64,000 bases of DNA, taken from assembly GCA_964036665.1 (NCBI GenBank), contig OZ038526.1:32612001-32676000 (forward strand), given 5' to 3'. A program made the position numbers and the translations under genes. The stretch comes from Gordius sp. MW1. Taxonomy: Eukaryota; Nematomorpha; Gordioida; Gordea; Gordiidae. Positions 10,895 through 22,200 of this stretch are shown piece by piece (within the stretch, counting starts at the first letter, position 1; every line of letters begins with the position of its first letter). Under the pieces are notes generated by a model. The model ran no database searches. It had not been told where the DNA came from and worked only from the letters and a program-made list of their open reading frames with translations.

Positions 10895-11260
10895 GTCTTA
10901 GGAAAAATGAGTGAACTCCATCAAGGTTTAGCTTTTGGCCCCTTTTTAAATACAATGATAATGGATAATATATCAAAGGGTTTTAAAGAAGAAACACCTT
11001 GGTTAATAATGTTTTCAGGCGATATAATAATTTTTTTAAAAGTAATAGAAGAAAGTGGTCTCATGGTAAATGTAGGAAAATGGAGTACATGAAAGCTAGT
11101 TTGAAATTATATGAAAATAGGCATGGTGTATTTCTTATTTAGGGGAAAATTCAAAAGCCTGAGCACCTTTAAATATTTATTACACCTAGAGCCGATGGTG
11201 GAATGTATATATAAGTTAAAGCAAGGTTCAAATCAGGATGGCTTAAATGTGAGATTTAAC
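10895..11260 (+). pseudogene. LINE reverse transcriptase fragment, degraded
   Basis: Frame pieces read HQGLAFGPFLNTMIMDNISK, then MFSGDIIIF (in place of the MFADDIV catalytic box), and after stops and a shift, FKYLLHLEPMVECIYKLKQG, equivalent to FKYLGS. The YxDD Asp pair is reduced to GD. It is a dead RTE/CR1-type copy, probably of the same broad group as the tail at 6-350. Confidence 0.6.
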
Positions 11261-11271
11261 CCTAGATTTGT

Positions 11272-11457
11272 GTGGCTAAGGATCCCAACAAGACTGAAAG
11301 GCAAACTGCACAGGCCGATTCGGCTATTCAAAAGTTGCCATATTTCATAAATAAAATATTTCGAAATTATCTTTTGACTTTCAGCGGCAACACTAAAGAT
11401 TTCCAAACTGTCTATTCACAATTATGGTTAGTGCTTGAGAAACTTGAACAAAGGTAG
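11272..11457 (+). other. Short open frame after LINE fragment, unassigned
   Basis: The frame encodes MAKDPNKTERQTAQADSAIQ and ends IFRNYLLTFSGN...LEKLEQR. Its composition is coding-like but I do not recognise it, and it may be part of the same decayed element. Confidence 0.2.
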
Positions 11458-12721
11458 CTAAAAATTAATAATTACTGTTGTATGTTGCTAATTAATTTTT
11501 TGGTTAAATGTTTTAAAGTAATCTAATTAGTGGTGGGAATAAAATGTTTAAAGTAATATAGCTGCCAATATGACAATAGGGAAACTTTTTTCATTAAACA
11601 GAAAATCGGAATCATTATTTGTTTATTTGTCATTTCAACGCTATCGCAATATTCGAATGTTTACCTCGCATATGATTTTTATAGTTTTTTTCATTTAATA
11701 AAAAATGCCTATTAAAAAAAAGAATTTAATTAGTGGTGTGAATAAAATGTTTAAAGTAATTTAATAAGTGGTGTGAATAAAATGTTGAGATACAACTTAT
11801 GACACTATTTTATCGTCTGCGGGAGATGCCTAATTAGTGGTTGGTTTAAGGCACTAATTAGAAGCAGACGAATATGTTAAAGGCATTCCTCATGCAAATG
11901 TGCAGTACATCGACCTGTCTTAAGGTTAAGGGCATCCCTCATGCAAATTCAGAAGTGCAGTACATCGACAGGGTTTAAATAGCTGGATGTTTACCCTGCA
12001 TATGATACTTACTTTTTTTCCTACTTAGATATCGGTTGTCCTGCATCTACTAACTCCGAAACCCAATTCGCCCCTAACCAATACCTTCATTAGTCCTTAT
12101 ACATATATATAAATCGCAAACATTGTACTATTCGTCCATTGGATAAATATACATATATATTTAATACGTTAATAAAGATTTCAAATATAAAACCTTCGAT
12201 TCAAAAATTACCAATCTGTTTTAGAATCTCGGCCGTTGACACATAAAAATAATAAAAAGAAAATTTGATAACGATATTTATGTGTGCATAAAATCATAAG
12301 TTAAATAGATTATTACAAAAGGTGAATAACACACACGTTCCTTATATATGCACATTATAGCACGTTTATTTATTTGTTTTAAGTCTCGGGAATCTAAAAC
12401 CAGAAATCCGATGGAGTGATAAGGATAGAATTTTATAACCAAGACAAACCCGTAATACATTTTTAATAGTCCCTTGTCATTTAACGACAAAATTAATTTG
12501 CCCAACTTAAAAATTTTATAAACTAATATTGGCCTACGATATCTTGCCTCTACTTGTTAAAGCAAATTATTAAAAGTAATTTTTGAATCGAAAAAATTAA
12601 AATGTAATTTTCATATTTTCGGTGTTTTCTCTTGTCCTGAAAATATTTAATTATAATGATGTGAGATATTCATTCTTATACATTATTGATTTTGATTATC
12701 ATATCCTAAAAATAAAAGGGC

Positions 12722-12826
12722 TTAGACAGAATTTGGGAAATATGGTCTATGCACGTATTCATTATTGTCCGCTACAAGTTTTATAGAAATTATAATAGAG
12801 AGCATCTGACGCTGGGGTTTTCCGTC
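12722..12826 (-). other. Possible terminal exon, unidentified
   Basis: After acceptor CTTCTAG the frame runs 34 codons (DGKPQRQMLSIIISIKLVAD ... YFPNSV) to TAA. I do not recognise the peptide. Neighbouring minus-strand frames at 12278-12505 and 14048-13908 could belong to the same unidentified gene between NDRG and PIAS. Confidence 0.22.
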
Positions 12827-13149
12827 CTAGAAGATTATCATAGTTTTTAAATTAACTGACTTTAGAATATTGCCACTTTTAAAAATAGACTTTTTAATCA
12901 CGAATTCCTTAATTGTGGCCTCTTTTGCACCGCCATATAATCCTTTTAATTACAAAAATAGAATCCGATAAGTCAAAATATTCGTCCATCCTGACAGCGG
13001 TCAGCTGAATACTTAAGTTTAGTTACAATAAGGCGGCTTTTCGTTACACTGACAATAAAAAGATTTCAGAATAAAAATAAAGTTTATTAAAATCACACTT
13101 TTTTTAAGCCCAACCTATATAAATAAAAATGCAACATTTGTGTTTTGTT

Positions 13150-13300
13150 CGCTAGGATCTCTCCAAGTTCTCGAACGATTGCTTAAATTTTTTGCCAGAA
13201 CATTCATTGCTTTCACATTTTAGATGGTTTAAATAAACTTTAATCTATTTATGACCATGTCTTTTTGAAACTTCCTGCCATCTAGAGGATTTATTATCTA
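13150..13300 (-). pseudogene. Degraded C2H2 zinc-finger-like sequence
   Basis: Minus-strand frames contain GRKFQKDMVINRLKF and, in another frame, HLKCESNECSGKKFKQSFEN, which resemble consecutive C2H2 fingers with a frameshift between and the final His missing. The similarity is by eye and could be chance. Confidence 0.25.
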
Positions 13301-13747
13301 AGCCTTTGACAAATAAAGGGTATATTTTTATTAAAATAAGGAAAAATTCACTAGTTAATTCAAGCCGAATAAAATTAAACTTTTGCAATTACTTTGGTTT
13401 GCTGTGAAATCTAGAAACTCATTGGGCTTCTTTGGGGCAAAAATACTTACACTATATACATTATATTTGCTTAGCTAAATATATCCTTACTCTCATTTCC
13501 CGTTTAAATGTGTTACCACCTTTCTTAAGGTTTGCCAAATAGTAAGCATTAGTTTTTGTTAATTTTTGTTTTTTGCAACACACAAACGTTACCATAAGCT
13601 CTGTGCTCTGGTTTTTTCTCTTTTAAAGCTTGACTCTAGCTAGCCTATATATTAAACAATTGTAATTATAAATTTATAAAAATAAGATTACTTGGTTGAA
13701 TAGAAAAAAGTGCTTAACATATTTCTTATGATAATAAGAGCGTGGCT

Positions 13748-13907
13748 CATGGGAGTAGCCATTGAATCAGAGGGGGGGGCAATAATGATTTAGGGAGGGG
13801 AAAATAATAGTTTCTTAAAATTTAGCCATAATTGTTTAAATTTTAAAGACTTTTTGGATTTAGAGGGGTCAGCCGCCCCTTCTTGCCTTTCCCTGGCTAC
13901 GCCCATG
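13748..13907. mobile_element. MITE of CATGGGCGTAGCCAG family with 8-bp duplication
   Basis: The ends CATGGGAGTAGCC and GGCTACGCCCATG are inverted. GCGTGGCT occurs directly on both sides (13740-13747 and 13908-13915). An 8-bp duplication with CA..TG ends points to the hAT superfamily. Interior landmarks are GGGGGGCAATAATGATTTAG and GGATTTAGAGGGGTCAGCC. Confidence 0.85.
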
Positions 13908-14048
13908 GCGTGGCTGTTAGGTTGCATCCAGATCACTAAGAGTTTATACCACTTTCTTAAATAAAATCTGTCATCAAATTGCGCTTCCATGTCTCCACTC
14001 AAGTTCAAATCTTTAAATAATGTACGGCAAAATAAGATACCGTTCATC
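13908..14048 (-). other. Exon-like frame interrupted by a MITE
   Basis: After acceptor ACTTTAG the frame starts G ATG AAC and encodes MNGILFCRTLFKDLNLSGDM, then FDDRFYLRKWYKLLVIWMQP. At 13907 it enters the MITE at 13748-13907. If the MITE and one 8-bp duplicate are ignored, the same frame runs on to a TAA at 13688-13690. I do not recognise the protein. Confidence 0.35.
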
Positions 14049-14719
14049 CTAAAGTTATATATACAAATCTATATCTATACGAGGCATAGTTATTTATTGA
14101 CATATGCTTAGGAACTGTTTTTTAATTTCCATGAGATTGACAGCTTACTTAACAGTATAACAAGAAGCTAATTGATAAATGACTTTGTAATGTATAATAA
14201 GTATTATCACTTAAACACCTGTATATGCGTGTGGAAATGTCTTAACCAAACCACTTATACTATTTTTGCGATCTTATAATATCCCCCCCCCCTTGCTCTC
14301 TACCTATCTTTGAAACTATCGCATTGATTAATATCAATACACTAATGATGATGCCAACTAATGCTAATGTTGGCCAGGAAATATGAACGAGATGTCTACA
14401 ACAAACTCGTATCCCCCTTTCAAGAAGTAATCCTTATCCCGACTATAAACTTAATCTAGCTGGCTATACAAATAATTCAGCTACAGGGGTATCCACACCG
14501 GTGAGCAGGCGTCTTACCGTTTCGAGTGTCAATTGAGTTAGTAATTACACTCTAGTGTTTCATTTATAAATACCTACGCACCAACTTCATCATCGTTGCC
14601 CTTACGTATCATGATGACGCCAACTTGATTGGTCAGAACTCGTTGGGTTATAATAATATAAATGGAATTTTTTAAATTCTCGACCAAGTCAAATTGATCA
14701 CTGGCTCTGGAGAACGCAC

Positions 14720-16500
14720 CATTTTAATATTGTCAAAAACGTTCGAGTAATTCTAGATCCCATAACAGAGAATGCAGATCATTGTGTTACCGCAGAACTT
14801 GTAATAAAAGCAGCCACTTTACATGTACCATCCACAGGGAGAAATCCAATTATTTTTTTTAACTTAAAAGAGGTAAAACAAGCAATCTCGAGTATACAGA
14901 CGGTTTACAAACAAAAGCTAAAAATAATGATTTCTCGAAGTTCACAATTAATGAACATAGTCTCAAATTATCAAATATTAGCAAATACATTTAAACCGCA
15001 TTTAGATAAGAACAGGCAAGGACACATATTTTAATGCAAGAATAATTTTCCATTCAAATACCATGCCTGTCTGCCCTTCGCATGGGCATTAAGACAAGTA
15101 TAGGACAGGAGAAGATGCATCTATTAATTCAAGGGCAAGTGGGGCGGAAGCAACGGCACGCTGAAAACAGTCATAGTCTGTTTAAAATGATTAATAGCTT
15201 TATAAACAATACGTTCGCTAAGCGCACATCTTATAACATACAATCAGTCAGCGGCTCAAATGATTCTATAAATGAGACGGAAGGTTTGGAACCCCATTTT
15301 TGTTCTATCCTATTGGACAGTTCATCAAGGACATCTGCAGCTCTCGATTTCTCCCACTATCCATATCGGAAATTATTGATGCTATCAAATCCCTTAAATC
15401 ACATAAAGCGGCGGACCTATGAGGGCTGACTTCAGAAGCTCTTAAAGCGGACTCCCGTATATCCGGAAAATCTCTTTTCCACCTTTTCTATAAAATATAG
15501 GAAAAGGTGGAGTTGCCAGATTCTTGGTCATCGGGTCGCCTTATCTAACTATTCAAAAAGGGAGACCCCTCCGATCCGAATAACCATTGCGGAGGACAAC
15601 TATTGATCTAAAGTCAAAACCTTTTATTAAGGTGTTATACAATAGGCTATGCAATCAAATCGACGACATCCTCACGCACAATCAAGGGTGTCGTGTGACT
15701 ACAGAACAGAACATATCCTCGAGTTGAGATATATAATGGAGTTTCGCGTACTAGTGGAACCCCCTTAGTTTTTATGTTCTTAAATATTTTCAAATCTATT
15801 TAACACCTATATAAATGGAAGTCGTTATGTCTAGTGGGATACCAAAGAAAATAATCAGAATGAGTTTCTCATATACGAGGACATGAAGCTAGTCGTCTCT
15901 AAAAAATTTTCAATGCAAAAACTAAAAATTTAAATAATTTATGTTTTGCCCCTCCCTAATTGAACTTTTAAACGTTTGGCCCCCCCCCCCTTACCCAAAA
16001 CTGGCTACGCCCATGCTTATCTATGCTGATGACAGTCTGGTGGCAACCTCTATACCGAAGTCCCAGTCTATGGTAAATAGATTCTCCATTCAGGCCAAAC
16101 AAGCTGGACTGTTACGCCGACAAATGCGCTTACATTAAACAATTTCTCAAATGTTAAGTTATTTATAAATAAAAACCAAATACTGTCTCTCCGAAAGTTT
16201 GATACTTAAGAATAGACCTCACACCGAACATCTATGTCGGAATGGATGTAGTCAAAACTGCAACGGACTATTGTAAAATTTTATTCTTGATCTATCATAT
16301 GGAGATCCCGTCATTTGACGCTTTCTACGCTACTCAGAATCTTCAAAGTTATGATTCTATTAGTTTTTTTATTCGGTTGCAAATTTTGGTCTTTACAAGC
16401 ACCCAACTTGAGAAAACATCAACGTGAACAAAATATTTCGCATTGTAGGTAGAATCTCCTATCCCAATCAAAGTAAAATCCGTGGATACTATGCAAAACT
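14720..16500 (+). pseudogene. Non-LTR retrotransposon (LINE) ORF2 pseudogene
   Basis: Collinear fragments in changing frames are: the end of the endonuclease region (NVRVILDPITENADHCVTAE, ending ~15034), the linker (15082-15429), then EIIDAIKSLKSHKAADL, an in-frame TGA, LTSEALKADSRISGKSLFHL, ELPDSWSSGRLI and KKGDPSDPNNH, then VLYNRLCNQIDDILT, and LIYADDSLVATSIP carrying the catalytic YADD box (~16017). At least three internal stops and several shifts make it inactive. A partial CATGGGCG-family MITE sits at ~15915-16014, just before the YADD part. The order matches R1/CR1-like reverse transcriptases; the exact clade is not decidable here. Confidence 0.75.
15915..16014. mobile_element. Partial MITE, CATGGGCGTAGCC family (3' end)
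   Basis: The fragment reads TTTTGCCCCTCCCTAATTG ... GGCCCCCCCCCCTTACCC ... CTGGCTACGCCCATG. Only one end is recognisable. It interrupts the LINE pseudogene. Confidence 0.6.
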
Positions 16501-16912
16501 CTCCCAATAAAGAATATTATTTCAGCGAGGAAATTGGGTGACTTAGTCGATCAAGTTAGAAGGAGAGGCACTAACCACTGTCTGTCTTCTCTGCATTGGC
16601 GTCCTCCTCTATTAAGGGATCGCACGTGCAATGGCATTTGGCTTTACAAAGCCCTTGGTAAGGATTGCATCTCAAACTATTAGGCATGATAGAAAATCGC
16701 AAAAAAGTTTCTCGGATACACAAATTTCTCTTATTAACCTATTATCATGCATATTACACTGCATAACCAAATTTGTTACAGGTACAATTACACGTTAGTA
16801 ATAACGTAACCTCATGCGCCATTTGGTGTAAGAGGGGCTCAACCTTAGATCGCACTAAGCTCTTGGGCGTACTCGGGGCAAAAATACCTATATATTATAC
16901 ATACATATATAC

Positions 16913-17197
16913 TAATGTTGTAAAAAACCAAGGTTTTAGATTGGTCGCCTGCAAGGGTTAGCGTTTTTTCCCACCAAACCCTTTCAGTGTTAGGTGAATT
17001 TTTTTGGTTCACCCTTGGTGTTTGGCGCTTTTCACACCCAAACACCTGGGTAAAATATTTTGGTCGACCTTTGGCGTTTTTGTCAAATAACACCCAAAGG
17101 GTGTTGGGTGAATTGTTTTGGTCGACCTTTGTTTATACACCAATTACCAAGCTTGGCAACACGCTGGGAAAAACCAGACAGCCGTTTTTACAACACT
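16913..17197. mobile_element. hAT-type MITE, variant core
   Basis: The ends AATGTTGTAAAAAACC and CCGTTTTTACAACACT belong to the CAGTGTTG family. The core carries GGTGTTTGGCGCTTTTCACACCCAAACACC-type inverted repeats instead of the usual arms. Confidence 0.65.
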
Positions 17198-17511
17198 AAT
17201 ATATACATACATATCTTGATATAGCGACAGGCGCTATAAATATATTACCACGTTTCTAGAAAATTTTATCACATTTTATACTCTAACGCGACGTTCTTAA
17301 TGTGCTCGAAGCGATGCGAAAATTTAGGACACTAATTTATCAAGTGTGCAAGTTATAACGCATATATTTGGCTTTTATTATGGACTCTAACAAGTTTAAA
17401 ATAATAAACATTTCCCTATTATCAACTCAAACATTTGTAATTGATGCTCGAAACTATCGCAACGCTTCGCGCACATTATGAACGCCGTGTTAGCTTTTAC
17501 AATATATACAC

Positions 17512-17708
17512 TAGTGTTGTAAAACCGGCTGGGATTTGTTTGGTCGACCTTTGGTTTAACTAAGACTAGCGGTCAACTTGGTCTGTTTTTGAAATTTCGA
17601 CTAAAACTAGTGGTCGACTAAGAAAAATAGACCAAAAACTTGGTCTGTTTATGTTTAGTCGACTAAAACCAAAGGCCGACCTAACAACCCAGCCGTTTTT
17701 ACAACGAT
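17512..17708. mobile_element. hAT-type MITE, GGTCGACC family
   Basis: The ends are TAGTGTTGTAAAACCGGCTG and CCCAGCCGTTTTTACAAC. Internal TTTGGTCGACC and the complementary arm fold into a near-complete hairpin. Confidence 0.8.
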
Positions 17709-17912
17709 AAATAAAGTTTTATTCAAGACCCACATATAGTTTTGCACATCGTATAACCAGTTTATTTAAAAATATGTTTAGCGTTATATAAGATAGTTAT
17801 TCAACAAATCCTATATAAATATATACTAAAACAATGCTCAGTAAGATTAATTCAAAAGCCGTCTCACAAGGTCCTGAACCTGATTGTGATTAATATCTAA
17901 ACCAAAAGCTAC

Positions 17913-18179
17913 TAGTGTTTTTAAAACCAATACACCTGTGTCAAAGAATAAATATGCCTTTTTGCGAAAATCGCACTTCATAGAGCCAGTAGAAGCGTTG
18001 TAATTGTAAAAGTACAAGGCTTTTGTTTAGTCGAATTTTGGTGTCGACTAAACAGTCTGCATTTTATTAGGCCTCTAAGCTTTGTCGAAATTTAAAAAAC
18101 GATGAATGCATTTTTATCTGTTTTTGTTTAGTCGGCCGTTAGTCTTAGTTGAACCAAAGGACGTACTTTATACAACACT
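17913..18179. mobile_element. hAT-type MITE, GGTCGACC family, diverged
   Basis: It runs from TAGTGTTTTTAAAACC to TATACAACACTA with internal TTTGTTTAGTCG arms. It is more diverged than the copy at 17512. Confidence 0.6.
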
Positions 18180-18835
18180 AAGCAGAATTACCATAATTAT
18201 TTGAAACTCTGCATAATCCATTTTATCATGAAAGCTTACCAAGAGAAATATTTATTTACATTTTCCATTATAAATCTTCACATATTTAAAATACCTTACG
18301 GATAGATAGCCCAAAATCACTTTTTAAAAAGCCTTTTAACATGTATCATTTAGCAATTAAGCTGTAATATGGAAATAGTTATTAAAAACCAACTCCAGTT
18401 TCGAGTCAAAGAAATGAGTTTTTATATTAGCATTTATAGGAGTCATTTTCCATTATTATAAATCACTTTAAAATGGGGTAAAATATTATTATTTATCCAT
18501 ATTTAAAAATATTCGAGAATATGAACGAGACAGATGGCAACCATAGGGATAAGAACATATATTCTCGCCTTAAAAACATCTCAGTTATATTTACTACAAA
18601 AACCATAATAATAAAACATTTTACAAATACTTATTTATGATGTATAACATAAATGTAGCTGGGTTAAAATTTACTTGGGGGGAAGGGGGGGGGTTTAAAA
18701 ACTTTTTATTGATTGCAAATTTGTTATAGTCCTGGCTAGAGTATTGTACATTTACGATGGGTGTGATATTATTAAGCAATACTTTATAAATAAAATTATA
18801 GATTACATAATTCTGCATACTATGCTAAGCCAGAG

Positions 18836-18989
18836 GGGGAAGTCTATGCGATAGTTTATATATATATATATATATGTATGTATGTAATTAAATGATTGAC
18901 AAATAGCCGATAAAAATGGGAAGTCTATGCGATAGTTTATATATATATATATGTATGTAATTAAATGATTGACAAATAGCCGATAAAAA
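18836..18989 (+). repeat. Tandem duplication with (TA)n core
   Basis: Two ~75-80-bp units read AAGTCTATGCGATAGTTTAT, (TA)n, ATGTATG, then AATTAAATGATTGACAAATAG and CCGATAAAAAT. They differ mainly in the number of TA and TATG repeats. The duplication is just downstream of the NDRG stop codon. Confidence 0.85.
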
Positions 18990-19104
18990 TTTAGGTGTGA
19001 CAAGAGATGGTAAGCAATAGGTGGGGCTGGAAAAATATTAATACAATAAAATCTCGATGTCGCTTTTCAATAATGTATTTCGTTTTTCATAAAAGGAGCT
19101 CTCT

Positions 19105-19214
19105 TCACTTGTTCAGCAAATCGAAAGAGTATCGTCTAGGCTTATCGGCATCTTCCATAGATATGTACGATCCCGACCTTATTCTGGAGGCGGTTGGCAT
19201 TGGAAGAGCAGGTA
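19105..19214 (-). CDS. NDRG: NDRG last exon with stop codon
   Basis: Acceptor AAATTAAG, then TA completes Ile and the frame runs 35 codons to TGA at 19105-19107. PALPMPTASRIRSGSYISME parallels the MPSASMTRLxRSRTxSxxS tail. The tail lacks the decapeptide repeats of NDRG1. Confidence 0.85.
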
Positions 19215-22200
19215 CTTAATTTTAGAATCGAATTAAAAAGTAATAAAAACTAGTGTATTTGTGAAATAAGTCACAGCAATTAAAAATCGAATAAGTTTCC
19301 ATGGCATTCAATCAAAAATTACAAGTTGGACAGGAGACAGGACAGTAGAACCAAAAGCGAGCCCATAAATTGCATAGCAATTATTAAAAACAAATTTGAG
19401 TGTTATCAACATTTTATAACCAGAGCCTTCGACGCGTGCATAAGTAATATTATCATAGATGAAATTGGAGTTTTTATATGAGGCTCATGTTCAATCACCC
19501 TGAATCATGTAAAGTCAAATTTTTTCAACCCAAACCCGTCCCAATTTTTTTACATTTTTAATGCTAACCTGATGCGAGTGATGATGACTCGTAAAAAATT
19601 TTTCCCTTCATAATTCAAAGAGCAAATGCAAATAAAAATCTAGTGTTGTTACAGAACGGTGATATATTAAAATCAAGAGAAAATGGCACCCTAACAAATA
19701 CAAATTACAGACAAACAATATACGGCCGCAATATATATTATATACTAGTGCTGTTAAAAAGATTAGTTTTTCTTAGTCGACTAGTTGTTAAAAAACAGAC
19801 CAAAGGATTTTGGAAGTCTTAGTGGAACTAAAAGGTCGACCAAACAAAAGAATGGTCTTTTTGAAACCAATGCCTTACCCAAATATGCCAGTTTAAAGAA
19901 CGACGGGCGTTCATAAACATAATATTAATGCTTTAGTTCGTACAAATCTATAAAAACTCATTTCGAAGCTCACACTTGAAACATACGCAAAAATAAATAG
20001 TTCAAAATTTTGAAAATAATAAGCTTCAAAACTCGAACAAAAAAAGTTTATTGCAAGTTAGACTATCTACCTTTTTTTTCTTCAAAATTTACAATACCTA
20101 TCAATTAGTTAAGACTATTTTTTTATAGAAATTCCCTAAATTCTTGCAAGGACGCCCAAAAAGAAACTAAATTAATAAATAAATAAATACATAAAGGTTA
20201 CTCACTATATCCGATTCCCTTGATGAAGTATATGAAGCCTTCAGCCAGTTTAGCCGGCTAAAATAAAATAGATATAAGAGGGCAACTTTATTATATGAAT
20301 ATATTAAATTCACATAAGATTAAAATCAAAATATTCTTCTTTTGAAAGAAAACTTTTTGAATGATCCAAAAAGAAATTAAATGTTAGGAAGACGTTATAC
20401 GCCGTCTAAACATTCAGTACCCTTTTTATCAAAAAAAAACTTCTAGTATTATTGTATAAGCCAAATATGATTTCAAATCGTTTGCCGATTCTTGACATCT
20501 ATGGAAATTCCTCTCGATTTAAGATTATAATAATTAATATTTTTATTATTTGACGCATTTTTATGTATTTATTTTAAATTACTGTCAAATTTCGGGTTTT
20601 TTAACGAGCAAAACAAAACAAAAATAAAACAGATACCGCTTCTATTATGACGTTGCCAACTCCACTAATTTTGAGAAGACTTGATTTGGTCTTGCTCATG
20701 GCCTCGTACATAGTGTAAACCGTGTGCAAATGGGCAGCCTTAGCACCAGTCACTAATAGCGTATCCACGCTAATATGATTAAAAAGAAATTAAAACTAAA
20801 AAATAGCTACAATTGTTGTGAAATGAAAAAAAGCGAAAAGAAGCACCAAAAAAATTGGTTTTAATTATGGTCCTGCCGGATTGATAGATGATTTAAATTT
20901 ATTTAAGACCCAAAAAATATAGGACTATATGGGTTCATTGTCGATAGGAAAAATGTGTTTTGCTATTGTCCGGCTCGACCATTATAAAGCCAACTTTTTA
21001 TACAATTGATTAGTGTAGTAAAAAGTTCTGGGTTTAGTTTAGTCGACCATTGGTTCAACTACGGCTAACGGCCCACTTTAAAAAAACAAACCACAATCAT
21101 CTGGTATGCTTTTATTTCATCGACCAACACCAAGGGTAGATTTGGCCTGTTTTTAAAGTTTTGACCAAGCCTAGAGGTAGACTAAACAAAACCCAGGTCT
21201 TTGAACAACATTACATGGATTGAACATTTCTCAGTTTATTTAAGCACCAACAATTGTCAAAATCAAAAATAATTATTTTAAATCGGAAAATATCGTTTTA
21301 ACAACTAAAACTATCAAAACATATATGAAAAGCGGTTGATATACCACAAAACTTATATAATATTGCGGAGAAGCGAAAATTGGCTGATTTATAAAGTGTA
21401 TCTTACGTCAATTCGGTGGCCAATCTGCTGGATATATCTGTTCGGCTAAGTTAAAAAATATTTATTCATGTAGTTATATTAAAAATCTATAGAACAATTG
21501 ATAATAGCAATATAAAATATCTCCACATTTAACACTAAACAGGAATTATTGCATAGCGCTGGCGCTGGGGACGTCTGTATTTATAAAGGAAAGTTTAATG
21601 CTGTGTTGGCTTAGTGTTAAAAAATGCTTAAAAAAAAACAATCTTATCTTATCATAGCCAGCATTGGAATTAGAAGGGGGGGCAATAATGATTTAGGGAG
21701 GGGCAAAATGATAATTTTTTGAATTTTAGCCATAATTATATTAAATTTTAAGGAATTCTCCCTGCCCCCCCCGGCTCGCCCATTTTATTAAATAATATTT
21801 ATCGGCTGTTTACCGGTGTATTATAATATTACTAAAAGGCCCTAGGACATAATCTAACGATTTGAGCCAAAAGTGGATGCTTTATATGACAGATCACGAT
21901 CTTATAATATAAAAAAAGACTCGACAATGCGAGGAAAGAGTATAGAAAGACACAATACAGTAAAAAATATTTTGCTTAAAGGGGGGGGGGGTGCAAAAAA
22001 AACTAGTAATGGGTAAGAGAGGGGTAAATATTTTTGTAAGAATAGAACCATACTTGAGAAATGCTTCGAGAAAATATCGCAAATTTTTTGGATTTATGTT
22101 GGCTTTCAAGGATTCAGTGTAGGCCTGGATTAGCCTTTGACGACCTTGGTCACTTTCCTCAGCTTCGATATCCTGTTAAAAACGTACAAATTTTAAACGA

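Noticed and set aside
18803..19003. ORF with repeated YIYIYINYRIDFP
   Set aside because: Produced by the (TA)n tandem duplication.
19007..19219. Plus-strand ORF of 70 codons
   Set aside because: Antisense of the NDRG last exon, whose minus frame is supported by family similarity and splice phase.
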